DNA of 64,000 bases from Burkholderiaceae bacterium (GCA_022843955.1 JALHMQ010000020.1:1-64000), one strand, 5' to 3'; shown: positions 1 to 8,700, numbered from the stretch's first letter. Translations and numbers: made by a program. The notes: generated from the sequence alone by a model not told the origin.

Positions 1-870
1 GTCGGGCAGGACGAGGCGGTGCGCCTGGTGGCCGATGCGATCCGCCGCTCGCGTGCCGGCCTGGCCGATCCGAACCGGCCGTACGGCTCGTTCCTGTTCC
101 TCGGGCCGACCGGTGTGGGTAAGACCGAGCTGTGCAAGGCGCTGGCGGAGTTCCTGTTCGACAGCGAGGATCACCTGGTGCGCATCGACATGAGCGAGTA
201 CATGGAGAAGCACTCGGTGTCGCGGTTGATCGGCGCGCCGCCGGGCTATGTGGGTTACGAGGAAGGTGGTCAGCTCACCGAACTCGTGCGCCGCAAGCCC
301 TACAGCGTGATCCTGCTCGACGAGGTGGAAAAGGCGCACCCGGACGTCTTCAACGTGCTGCTGCAGGTGCTCGACGATGGCCGCATGACCGACGGCCAGG
401 GCCGCACCGTGGACTTCAAGAACACCGTGCTGGTGATGACCAGCAACTTGGGCTCGCACGAGATCCAGCGGCTGACGGGTCATCCATACGACGAAGTCAA
501 GGACGCGGTAATGGCGGAGGTGCGCAAGAACTTCCGTCCGGAGTTCGTCAACCGTATCGACGAGATCGTCGTGTTCCACGCGCTTGACCAGAAGAACATC
601 GCGTCGATCGCCAAGATCCAGCTCAAACGGCTGGAGCAGCGCCTCGCCGCGCAGGACATGGTGCTGACGGTCAGCGATGCGGCGCTTGCGGAGATCGCCA
701 AGGCCGGCTTCGATCCGGTCTACGGCGCGCGACCGCTCAAGCGCGCGATCCAGCAGCAGATCGAGAACCCGGTCGCCAAGCTGGTGCTCGAGGGGCGGAT
801 CGGGCCGAAGGACGTGGTGCCGGTGGACTTTGTCGACGGATCCTTCAGCTTCGATCGGACCGTGCACTGA
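1..870 (+). CDS. clpB: ATP-dependent disaggregase ClpB, C-terminal part (5' truncated by window)
   Basis: The reading frame is open at base 1, so only the last 289 residues are present. ClpB is a hexameric AAA+ disaggregase that works with DnaK to rescue aggregated proteins in the cytoplasm. Visible in the fragment are the second-ring Walker A motif GPTGVGKT (fragment residues 35-42), the pore loop GYVGYEEGG, Walker B in [12 protein letters not shown], the sensor stretch MTSNLGS and the C-terminal small domain with [11 protein letters not shown]. The N-terminal domain, first AAA+ ring and middle coiled coil lie outside the window. It is distinct from the ClpV of the T6SS at 37.1 kb; an isolated housekeeping clpB is more likely than a second ClpV because the fragment has the canonical ClpB second-ring and C-terminal sequence and no T6SS gene adjoins it. 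Confidence 0.93.
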   Translation, partial: VGQDEAVRLVADAIRRSRAGLADPNRPYGSFLFLGPTGVGKTELCKALAEFLFDSEDHLVRIDMSEYMEKHSVSRLIGAPPGYVGYEEGGQLTELVRRKPYSVILLDEVEKAHPDVFNVLLQVLDDGRMTDGQGRTVDFKNTVLVMTSNLGSHEIQRLTGHPYDEVKDAVMAEVRKNFRPEFVNRIDEIVVFHALDQKNIASIAKIQLKRLEQRLAAQDMVLTVSDAALAEIAKAGFDPVYGARPLKRAIQQQIENPVAKLVLEGRIGPKDVVPVDFVDGSFSFDRTVH

Positions 871-1067
871 CACGCCGCCGTGACGGCACCTTCGCCAGGG
901 CTGCCTGCGGTATCGCGGTTGTGGCAAACACGGTGTCGGTGGTGTTTACAGGTCATCCCGTCACTGCGGTATCTTAGAACTTAACTTGTTGATTTTTAAG
1001 CAATCGACTTGGATGGCCTGCTTTCTGCGTTCTCTAACTGTGGGAAACTTTCCTCGGGAGAAGAGCA

Positions 1068-1763
1068 GTGAAGACAATGAAGAACATGCTGTCTGCGGCG
1101 TTGATGGTGGGTGGGCTCTGGATCGGTGCGGTACACGCGGCTCCGACCTATTGCTCGGCGCTGCCGAACCCAGCGGCCAATGCCGACGGGCTGGAAACGG
1201 GTGACGTTACTTTCCGTGGCAGCAATGCCGATGACTGCTACGGCGTCGTCACCAACCCGAACAATGACTCGCTGACGGCCGTTAACAACGCCAACCTGTG
1301 GGGTGGCGGCTGGCAGACCATGGCGCGCGACAACCGGGATGGTGGCGGTGACGTGACCGGTTCGCTGCTGGGCCTGAACTGGTCGATTTCGGCGTCTGGA
1401 ACCACGAACTGCTGGTTTATCTTCTGCACTACCAACAACTCCCTGGGCACCTTCTCCCTGACGGTCACTGATCCGGCGCCTGCCTCGCCGGTCCCGGTGA
1501 CGATGGACATGATGATCGTCCTGAAGGGGTCTGATCGCTGGGCCGCCTACTTCATCGACAGTGAGTCGTTCGGGCTGGGCTCGACGGCGGGCACCTGGGA
1601 CATCGAGTTCAAGAACAACGGTGGCAGGATTCCCGATCTCTCCCATATCTCGCTGTACCTGCGCAGCGATCCGGGTCAGCAAGTGCCTGAGCCGGGCACG
1701 CTTGCCCTGCTCGGCCTGGGCTTGACCGGTCTTGCCATGCTGCGTCGCCGTCGCCTTCGCTGA
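1068..1763 (+). CDS. PEP-CTERM sorting domain-containing exported protein
   Basis: A 231-residue protein with an N-terminal signal peptide (basic start, hydrophobic core, cleavage near HAA around residue 25). At its C-terminus are the exosortase sorting signal VPEPGTLALLGLGLTGLAML and an arginine cluster. PEP-CTERM proteins are exported, cleaved by exosortase and linked to the outer surface or an exopolysaccharide matrix. The middle is rich in Asn, Gly and Thr with several Cys and matches no function I can name. The GTG at 1068 has GGGAG at 1056-1060 at good spacing; an in-frame ATG at 1077 is the alternative. No exosortase or EPS genes are nearby, so it is an orphan substrate. A hairpin terminator follows. 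Confidence 0.88.
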   Translation: MKTMKNMLSAALMVGGLWIGAVHAAPTYCSALPNPAANADGLETGDVTFRGSNADDCYGVVTNPNNDSLTAVNNANLWGGGWQTMARDNRDGGGDVTGSLLGLNWSISASGTTNCWFIFCTTNNSLGTFSLTVTDPAPASPVPVTMDMMIVLKGSDRWAAYFIDSESFGLGSTAGTWDIEFKNNGGRIPDLSHISLYLRSDPGQQVPEPGTLALLGLGLTGLAMLRRRRLR

Positions 1764-1783
1764 TCGACGTAACGGCGTCCTTC

Positions 1784-1807
1784 AAGGGCCCGCCTCGGCG
1801 GGCCCTT
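1784..1807 (+). terminator. Hairpin terminator after the PEP-CTERM gene
   Basis: An 11-bp perfect inverted repeat (AAGGGCCCGCC / GGCGGGCCCTT) with a minimal loop lies 20 bp after the stop codon. It is followed by only a short T-poor tail (GTCATT). It sits between convergent genes and could serve both directions. Confidence 0.7.
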
Positions 1808-1847
1808 GTCATTGGATCTCTCGTTCGCGCGGCCAGCAGCGCATCAA

Positions 1848-2279
1848 TCAGGTGCCTATCAGTCCTACGACGAGGCGCGGCGCGACAATGCTCAGCCAGG
1901 TGAAGATGGCGAGCGCCAGCGCCAGCGTGACCGCGGCACTGCCGACATCCTTGGCCGTCTTGGCAAGCGGGTTGATGTCGTAGCTCTGGCGGTCGATCGC
2001 CGCCTCGATCGCCGTGTTCAGCAGTTCGACGATCAGGACCAGGCACACCGTGCCGATCAGCAGCAGGCGTTCGACCATCGTGACCGGCAACACCAACGCC
2101 ACCGGAATCATCACGGCGGCGAGCAGGACCTCCTGCCGGAACGCATCTTCCTGGCGCCAGGCCGCAAGAAAACCGTCGGCCGAGTAGCGCATGGCGTTGA
2201 TGAGGCGGCGCCAGCCGCGCTTGCCCTTCAGGGCGCGGCTGTCATGCACGGCATTTGGCGACGACTCAGTGCTGCTCAT
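1848..2279 (-). CDS. dgkA: Diacylglycerol kinase DgkA (prokaryotic, integral membrane)
   Basis: A 143-residue small membrane kinase of the DgkA/undecaprenol kinase family, which phosphorylates diacylglycerol to phosphatidic acid in the inner membrane. Three transmembrane segments are visible after an amphipathic N-terminus. The family motifs are present: the QEDAFRQE stretch before helix 1 and ELLNTAIEAAIDR in the second helix and catalytic region. The ATG at 2279 is preferred because a purine-rich GCGAGG lies upstream and it leaves a short gap to the glycosyltransferase; an upstream start at 2309 would overlap that gene by 11 bases. As the last gene of the phosphoesterase-glycosyltransferase-dgkA run, it would return diacylglycerol to phospholipid synthesis. 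Confidence 0.92.
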   Translation of the reverse strand: MSSTESSPNAVHDSRALKGKRGWRRLINAMRYSADGFLAAWRQEDAFRQEVLLAAVMIPVALVLPVTMVERLLLIGTVCLVLIVELLNTAIEAAIDRQSYDINPLAKTAKDVGSAAVTLALALAIFTWLSIVAPRLVVGLIGT

Positions 2280-2298
2280 CTGGGCAAACCTCGCCTGG

Positions 2299-3336
2299 TC
2301 ACGCGGCAAGCGCGACCGCCCCGCCGAGGCGCACCGGACGCTGCAGTGCGATGAAGTCGCGCGTCACCACGGCCCAGGCGTTGCGTAGCGCGAACTCGCG
2401 GCACAGGGTTCGGTCGATCCGAAGTGCCGCCAAGGCGGCAGCGCGCAAGTCCTCGCTCAGCACGCCCACGTTCGCATTGCCGAGGACGTCGACCGGACCT
2501 TGCACCGGATAGGCGGCCACGGGTGTGCCGCAGGCGAGCGCCTCCAGCATCACCAGGCCGAAGGTGTCGGTCCGGCTCGGGAACACAAACACATCGGCCG
2601 CTGCATACAGCGTGGCCAGCACGTCTTTCGCCAGCACGCCGACGAAATGCGCATCCGGGTAGCGCTGGGTCAGTCGACTGAGCGCGGGGCCGACGCCGGC
2701 AACGACCTTAGTGCCAGGCAGATCGAGCGCGAGGAAATCGTCGACGTTCTTTTCTACCGAAACGCGGCCGACATAGAGAAACACGGGCTTGGGCAGGTCA
2801 AGGCGCATTGGCGCGCCCGGCCGGAACTGCTCGGTGTCGACCCCACGCGACCAGCGCGCGATGTTGCCGAAGTCATGCGACCGCAGTTCGTCTTCGACCG
2901 TGGCCGTGGGCGCCAGCACGACCGCGGCGTCGCGGTGAAACGCACGCAGCACCCGATAGGTCCAGGACTCCGGCACGCGGAACATCGCCTGCAGGTACTG
3001 TGGAAACCGCGTGTGATACGCGGTGGAGAACGGCACATCGTGGCGGCGGCACCAGCGTCGGGCGGCGCGCCCCAGCGGACCTTCGGTGGCGATGTGGATC
3101 GCTGTTTCCTCGCCGGTGGCCAGTTCGGCGCGCAGGCGCTGGGCGAGGGCGCGGAACGGCAGCACGGCGAGCCGGATGCCGTCGTAGCCGGGGCATGGCA
3201 GCGTGAAGAACGCATCCGGCCCGATGACGATCGCCCGATGACCCAAACGCTCGATCTGCGCGTTGGTCGCCTGGATCGTGCTGACCACCCCGTTGACCTG
3301 CGGCACCCAGGCGTCGGTCACGGTCACGATCTTCAT
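2299..3336 (-). CDS. GT4-family glycosyltransferase, candidate diacylglycerol glycosyltransferase (Agt-like)
   Basis: A 345-residue GT-B glycosyltransferase of the GT4 (group 1) family. The N-terminal acceptor domain starts with TDAWVPQVNGV, typical of the MgtA/PimB-like branch. The C-terminal nucleotide-sugar domain carries VFLYVGRVSVEKN and the EX7E-region motif TDTFGLVMLEALACGTPV. No membrane helix is present, so it probably acts at the cytoplasmic face of the membrane. Its ATG overlaps the stop of the upstream phosphoesterase in an ATGA tetranucleotide, so the two are translationally coupled. That pairing is the layout known for PlcP-Agt, where Agt glycosylates diacylglycerol released from phospholipids. 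The lipid acceptor is an inference; other GT4 acceptors are possible. Confidence 0.85.
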   Translation of the reverse strand: MKIVTVTDAWVPQVNGVVSTIQATNAQIERLGHRAIVIGPDAFFTLPCPGYDGIRLAVLPFRALAQRLRAELATGEETAIHIATEGPLGRAARRWCRRHDVPFSTAYHTRFPQYLQAMFRVPESWTYRVLRAFHRDAAVVLAPTATVEDELRSHDFGNIARWSRGVDTEQFRPGAPMRLDLPKPVFLYVGRVSVEKNVDDFLALDLPGTKVVAGVGPALSRLTQRYPDAHFVGVLAKDVLATLYAAADVFVFPSRTDTFGLVMLEALACGTPVAAYPVQGPVDVLGNANVGVLSEDLRAAALAALRIDRTLCREFALRNAWAVVTRDFIALQRPVRLGGAVALAA

Positions 3337-4265
3337 GCGATTTCTTCCTGGGGTTGCCGCGCGGGTTGGTGCTGGGCAAGGAACGCAGGCGCAATGAGCT
3401 CCTCCTCATGCGCATGGGCCGGCGACTCGGTCGGCGTCGCCAGCCGTTTGTTCCAGTGCACGATCTGCAGCGTGCCGTCGAGGTCTTCCACCAGCGCGGT
3501 CAGGCTCTCTACCCAGTCGCCGTCGTTGCAGTAGAGCAGGCCGTCGACCTCGCGAATCTCGGCGTGATGGATATGGCCGCAGACGACGCCATCGAAACCC
3601 CGCCGGTGCGCTTCCCGCACCAGCACGCGTTCGAAGTCGCCGATGAAGGCGACGGCGTTCTTGACCCGGTACTTGAGGTATTGCGACAGCGACCAGTAAT
3701 CCAGACCGAGGCGCGCGCGCAGCCGGTTCACATGCGCGTTGAGCCACAACGTGATGTCATACAGCGAGTCACCCAGGTGAGCGAGCCATTTGGCGTGGCG
3801 GATTACGCCGTCGGCCAGATCGCCATGCACGACCCACAAGCGGCGACCGTCGAGCAGTGCATGCTCGGCTTCTTCGCGGATGGCAATGCCGCCGAAGTCC
3901 AGGCCGGTGAACTGCCGCCCGAACTCGTCGTGGTTGCCGGGGATGTAGACCACGCGCGTGCCCTTGCGGGCCTTGCGCAGCACCTTCTGCACGATGTCGT
4001 TGTGCGCCTGCGGCCAGTAGAAGCCCTTGCGCAATGCCCAGCCGTCGATCACGTCGCCGACCAGGTACAAGGTATCGCTCTCGGTGTGGCGCAGGAAGTC
4101 CAGCAGGAACTCGGCCTTGCAGCCTCGCGTGCCCAGATGCGTGTCGCTGATGAAGATGGTGCGATAGCGACCGTGCGGTGCAGCTGGCGGCGTGGGCTGA
4201 TGCGGCGACGACGATGGGGCGGCGGGTGTCGACGCTGGCTGCAGGGGATCGAAACGATCACGCAT
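3333..4265 (-). CDS. Calcineurin-like metallophosphoesterase (LpxH-like; possible PlcP-type phospholipase)
   Basis: A two-metal phosphoesterase with the full motif set in order: SDTHLG, GDVIDGW, GNHDE, VHGD and GHIHHA. Databases usually label such proteins UDP-2,3-diacylglucosamine diphosphatase. The length, the family and the coupled GT4 gene fit equally well with PlcP, the metallophosphoesterase that cleaves phospholipids to diacylglycerol under phosphate starvation. The conserved domain begins about 33 residues after the ATG at 4265. A longer reading from 4352 adds a low-complexity leader and would nearly abut the repeat array at 4360-4388, so I prefer 4265, although neither start has a good ribosome site. 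A true LpxH elsewhere in the genome would favour the PlcP role. Confidence 0.85.
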   Translation of the reverse strand: MRDRFDPLQPASTPAAPSSSPHQPTPPAAPHGRYRTIFISDTHLGTRGCKAEFLLDFLRHTESDTLYLVGDVIDGWALRKGFYWPQAHNDIVQKVLRKARKGTRVVYIPGNHDEFGRQFTGLDFGGIAIREEAEHALLDGRRLWVVHGDLADGVIRHAKWLAHLGDSLYDITLWLNAHVNRLRARLGLDYWSLSQYLKYRVKNAVAFIGDFERVLVREAHRRGFDGVVCGHIHHAEIREVDGLLYCNDGDWVESLTALVEDLDGTLQIVHWNKRLATPTESPAHAHEEELIAPAFLAQHQPARQPQEEIA

Positions 4266-4359
4266 CGCCGTCACGCTAGCGTTCAGGAGTGACGGCGCGA
4301 TGACCGTGCCGGGCCAAGACGGTGCCCCGCGCTGCCGCAGCGGGCGTTGCATGATGACA

Positions 4360-4388
4360 ACGTCACGCGGATGTCACGCAACGGTCAC
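4360..4388 (+). promoter_or_regulatory. Candidate PhoB box array: three half-sites with 11-bp period
   Basis: Three copies of GTCACGC start at 4362, 4373 and 4384, exactly 11 bp apart. The 7-bp half-sites read ACGTCAC, ATGTCAC and CGGTCAC, each separated by 4 bp. PhoB boxes are direct repeats of CTGTCAT/C with the same 7+4 geometry; the second and third half-sites match CTGTCAC at 6 of 7 positions. The array lies between the divergent phosphoesterase (minus) and the 95-aa ORF (plus). In the plus direction I see no good -10 at the expected distance; in the minus direction a weak TCATCAT-like stretch is suitably placed. Confidence 0.5.
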
Positions 4389-4451
4389 GCGGCGGGCGGG
4401 CGCTGACGCTGAGAATCCACGAGACAAACGAACACGAACCGGGCGAAATCG

Positions 4452-4739
4452 ATGAACGCGATCAAGAAGGTCCGCATGTACATGCAGAAGAACCCCACGA
4501 GTCGCGAAGCGAAGGTGCTGGGTCGGTTGGCCGCGGCGCTGGCTGAAGAACAGGCCTTTCCGCTGGCCGAGCTCTACAGCCTGGACCTCGACGCGTTCGA
4601 CCTGGCGCTGGAACTGATGGCCGACTGGCGGCTCGACCGCTACTACTCGGCGCGCCTGAAGCTGCTCGACACGATCCTCGCCGAGGTGGTGCCTGAACTC
4701 GCTGCGGACGATGCGCCGCCGCCGGCGTCGCGCGCCTAG
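4452..4739 (+). CDS. Conserved-looking hypothetical protein, 95 aa
   Basis: A small soluble, helix-rich protein that I do not recognise. It has a basic N-terminus (NAIKKVRMYMQKNPTSREAK) followed by an acidic, leucine-rich body and a short Pro/Ala tail. There is no signal peptide, membrane helix or cysteine motif. The coding frame shows the high third-position GC of its neighbours. It stands alone between the divergent candidate PhoB array and the OlsB gene, so it may share phosphate regulation. Its function is unknown. Confidence 0.7.
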   Translation: MNAIKKVRMYMQKNPTSREAKVLGRLAAALAEEQAFPLAELYSLDLDAFDLALELMADWRLDRYYSARLKLLDTILAEVVPELAADDAPPPASRA

Positions 4740-4866
4740 ACCGACCTAGTCTGCTTTGCCGGATCGCGCGGCGGGCGGCGCCGCGCTGGACCTTCGCGCG
4801 TCGAAGACGGCCGCGCACTGTCTGCGGCCTGCACGCCGGTCGTGCGCGTGCCGCGCTGACATCTTC

Positions 4867-4895
4867 CTGTCGCACGACGTTCACCGCGAGGTCAT
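4867..4895 (+). promoter_or_regulatory. Candidate PhoB box upstream of the olsB-like gene
   Basis: Half-sites CTGTCGC (4867-4873), CGTTCAC (4878-4884) and AGGTCAT (4889-4895) recur with an 11-bp period. They match the CTGTCAT/C consensus at 6, 5 and 5 of 7 positions. Exactly 10 bp further on is TAGCTT (4906-4911), a weak -10, which is the spacing of class II Pho promoters. Transcription would begin near 4917, arguing that translation starts at the ATG at 4942 rather than 4918. Confidence 0.4.
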
Positions 4896-4917
4896 CGAGG
4901 CGCCCTAGCTTTCGGGT

Positions 4918-5721
4918 ATGTCCTTACTGAGCGACCACCCGATGAACGACTTGTCCCCCGGATTGCGTCTCGACGCCGACATTGGCGCCACGCAGCACAG
5001 GCTCAGCGTGAGCCTGGCGCGCACGCCACTGGCGATCGAGGATGCGCAACGCTTGCGCTACAAGGTGTTCGCCGATGAGTTGGGTGCCCGCATCGGCGGC
5101 GGCAACGGATTGGATGTCGACGAGTACGACGCCCTGTGCGACCACATCATCGTGCGTGACGAAGAGACGTTGCGCGTGGTCGGCACGTACCGTGTGCTTG
5201 CGCCGCACCGGGCGCGCGTTCTCGGTCGCCTGTATGCGGACAGCGAGTTCGACCTGAGCAGGCTCGATCATCTGCGCCCGCAGATGATCGAGGTCGGCCG
5301 CTCGTGCGTTCACCGGGATTACCGCTCCGGTCCGGCCATCATGCTGCTGTGGGCGGCGCTGGCCCGCTACATGATGGACCATCGGTTTCGCTACATGGTG
5401 GGCTGTGCCAGTGTTCCGCTGGCTGATGGCGGCGGGGCGGCGGCCTGGGTCAGGGACGAGGTGAGCAGGCACCTGACGCCGATCGAGTATCGCGCCTACC
5501 CGCGCCTGCCGTTTCCGCACCAGCGCATCGAGCGTCCGGCGCGTGCTCAGGTGCCGCCGCTGATCAAGGGCTATCTGCGGATCGGCGCGCGCGTGTGTGG
5601 CGAGCCGGCATGGGACCCCGACTTCAATACCGCCGACTTCCTTGTTCTGCTCGAGATGGAGCGGATCAACGCGCGCTATGCCCGGCGTCTCGACCTGCTG
5701 CACGACAGCGCGCGCGACTGA
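4918..5721 (+). CDS. olsB: OlsB-type L-ornithine N-alpha-acyltransferase (GNAT fold)
   Basis: A 267-residue member of the GNAT-like acyltransferase family (Acetyltransf_5). It transfers a 3-hydroxyacyl group from acyl carrier protein to ornithine, the first step of ornithine-lipid synthesis; the protein is cytoplasmic or membrane-associated. Family signatures are the RLRYKVFADELG start of the fold, the core EVGRSCVHRDYR and the C-terminal PPLIKGYLRIGARVCGEPAWD. The start at 4918 has no clear ribosome site; the in-frame ATG at 4942 fits better if the Pho-like promoter at 4867-4911 is real. No olsA-like O-acyltransferase is adjacent, so completion of ornithine lipid would need a gene elsewhere. 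A hemolysin-type acyltransferase with another amine acceptor is the main alternative. Confidence 0.82.
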   Translation: MSLLSDHPMNDLSPGLRLDADIGATQHRLSVSLARTPLAIEDAQRLRYKVFADELGARIGGGNGLDVDEYDALCDHIIVRDEETLRVVGTYRVLAPHRARVLGRLYADSEFDLSRLDHLRPQMIEVGRSCVHRDYRSGPAIMLLWAALARYMMDHRFRYMVGCASVPLADGGGAAAWVRDEVSRHLTPIEYRAYPRLPFPHQRIERPARAQVPPLIKGYLRIGARVCGEPAWDPDFNTADFLVLLEMERINARYARRLDLLHDSARD

Positions 5722-5744
5722 TCCGCTTTCGCGCGGCCTGCGGC

Positions 5745-8700
5745 TCAGTGGAAGTCGCGGCTGGAGATCTCAAGAGCGCCGAGCAATGCCGAGTGATCGA
5801 CCAGCCGCTGGGCGATCAGGTGCACAACCGGCGTGTCCTTGGCCTCCAGCCGCTCCACGTGGCCATACACGGTGAGCAGCGTGGCGCCGAGCAGCTCGCG
5901 CCGGTACTTCTCCGCCACGCTCGACCACACCACGACGTTCATCACCCCGGTCTCGTCTTCGAGCGTGACGAAAGTGACGCCGCTGGCGGTGCCGGGGCGT
6001 TGGCGGCAGGTGACGATGCCGGTGGTGCGAATACGCTGGCGCGGGCGGGCGGCGAACACATCGGCCGCGGTGACGAGCCGCATGGCGGCAAAGCGATCGC
6101 GCAGCAGCGCCAGCGGATGGCGGCGCAGCGTGAGCGCGGTGTGCGCGTAGTCGGCAACGATGTCCTGGCCCTCAGTCGGGGCGAGCAGGTCGACTGGCGC
6201 TTCGGCCGCCGGCGCCTGCGCGGTCAGCGGCGCACTGCGGGGCGCGTCGGGGTCGAGGCCGAGGGTCGCCCACAGCGCCTGGCGCCGATGTCCGGTCAGC
6301 GGCGCCAGCGCATCGGCGGCGGCCAGCGCGTTGATCTCCTGCCGGTTCAGACGCGCACGCAGCGCCAGATCCGCGACGTCGGCAAACGGGCGGTCGCGCC
6401 GCGCGGCCTCCAGCCGCAGGCCGGCATCCTCGTTGAAGCCGTTGATCAGTGCCAGGCCCAGACGCAGCGCGGGCGTGTGCGGCGCATGGTGCGAAGGCTC
6501 CAGCGTGCAGTGCCAGTGGCTGACAGTGACCTCGATCGGCCGGATCTCGACGCCGTGATTCATCGCGTCGCGCACGATCTGCGCCGGCGCGTAGAAGCCC
6601 AGCGGCTGCGAGTCGAGCAGCGCGGCACAGAACGCGGCCGGCTGGTGGCACTTGAGCCAGCTCGACACGTACACCAGCAGCGCAAAGCTCGCCGCGTGGC
6701 TCTCCGGAAAGCCGTACTCGCCGAAGCCCTGGATCTGGCGGTAGATCTGCTCGGCGTAGTCGCTGCTGTAGCCGCGCGCCAGCATGCCGGTAAGGAGCTT
6801 GTCGCGGAACGGGCCGATGCCGCCCTTGCGCTTCCACGCCGCCATCGCGCGGCGCAGCTTGTCGGCTTCGCCCGGCGTGAAGCCGGCCGCCACCACCGCC
6901 AGTTGCATCACCTGCTCCTGGAAGATCGACACGCCGAGCGTGCGTTCGAGCACGCCGCGCACGGCCTCGGACGGATAGGTCACCGCTTCGAGCCCCTGCC
7001 GGCGCTTCAGATACGGATGCACCATGCCGCCCTGGATCGGCCCGGGGCGCACGATCGCGGTCTCGATCACCAGGTCATAGAAGGTGCGCGGTCGCAGCCG
7101 CGGCAGCATGTTCATCTGCGCGCGCGACTCCACCTGGAACACGCCGAGCGAGTCGCCCTGGCACAGCATGTCGTAGACGCGCGGGCACTCGGCGGGTATC
7201 TCCTGCATGGTGAATCGATGGCGCATGCCATCCCGATTTTTCTCCTCCCTTTCAAGGGGAGGGGGAAGGGGTGGGGATGGGTTTCCGTGAAGCGTGGGTG
7301 ACGTTTTCTCCTGGTCTGCACGAAACCGATTGATGTGATCGAGCGCGCGCCGGATGCACGAGAGCATGCCCAGCGCCAGCACGTCGATCTTGAGCAGGCC
7401 GAGCGCATCGAGGTCGTCCTTGTCCCACTGGATTACGGTGCGGTCAGCCATCGCTGCGTTCTCGATCGGTACCAGGCGGTCGAGCCGCTCGCGCGCGATG
7501 ACGAAGCCGCCCGAGTGCTGCGACAGATGGCGCGGAAAGCCCACCAGGTCCTGCGCCAGCTCCACCACCTGTGCGATTACCGGGTTGTCCGGGTCGAAGC
7601 CGGCCTCCTGCAGGCGCTCGGGCTTGATGCGGCGACCGTCCCACCAGGCCATCGTCTTGGCGAGCTTGTCGACCTGGTCGAGCGACAGGCCGAGCGCCTT
7701 GCCGACGTCGCGCAGCGCGCCCTTGGGGCGGTAGGTATGCAGCGCGGCGGTGAGCGCGGCGCGATGGCGGCCGTACTTGGCATAGATGTACTGCATCACC
7801 TCTTCGCGCCGCTGGTGTTCGAAGTCGACATCGATGTCGGGCGGCTCGTTGCGCTCCTTGCTGATGAAGCGCTCGAACAGCACGCTCATGCGCGCCGGAT
7901 CGACCTCGGTGATGCCGAGGCAGTAGCACACCGCCGAGTTGGCCGCCGAGCCGCGCCCCTGGCACAGGATCCCCTGCGAGCGCGCAAAGCGGACGATGTC
8001 GTACACGGTGAGGAAGTAGGGCTCGTAGGCGAGGTCGGTGATCAGCGCCAGTTCATGCTCGACCGCCTTGCGCACCTTGTCCGGCATGCCGTCGGGGTAA
8101 CGGCCGCGGGCCTCGTCATAAGTCGCCTTGCGCAGCCAGGTGGCCGGCGTTTCGCCGGGCGGCACGATCTCTTCCGGGTACTCGTAGCGCAGTTCGTCGA
8201 GCGAGAAGGTGCAGCGCTGCGCGATCGCGAGCGACTCGGCCAGCAGCTCAGGCGGATAGATGCGCTCCAGCCGGTAGCGCGGGCGCAAATAGCGCTCGGC
8301 ATTCGGCAGCAGGCGCCGGCCGGCCTGAGCCAGCGGCGTCTTGTGGCGCACCGCGGTCAGCACGTCTTGCAGCCGCTTGCGCGCGCGCGCATGCATGTGC
8401 ACATCGCCTGCGGCCACCAGCGGCAGGCCGGTCCGTCGCGCCAGCGCGGTCAGGCGCGCCAGCGTCTGCGCGTCGTCGGCGCTGCGCACCAGCTCGCAGG
8501 CGATCCACACCCGTCCCGGCATCAGCGCCATCAACCAACAAAAATCGGGGTCAGGTTCAATTTCCTTGCGTTGACGCGCTGAAGTTCGATTAATTGAATC
8601 TGACCCCGATTTTGCCGATTTTGTTTGGACTACCAGGGCGAGGGTGTCTTGCAGCCAGTCGGCATGCGCCTGGAGGTCGGCGATCGACAGGCGATAGCTG

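Noticed and set aside
4766-4786. GC hairpin (GCGCGGC / GCCGCGC) after the 95-aa ORF as a terminator
   Set aside because: Seven-bp stem without a T tract in GC-rich DNA; such stems are expected by chance.
5595-8582. Long plus-strand open frames opposite dnaE2
   Set aside because: Arg/Ala/Gln-rich shadows of the dnaE2 frame; they start inside olsB or dnaE2 and lack conserved blocks.
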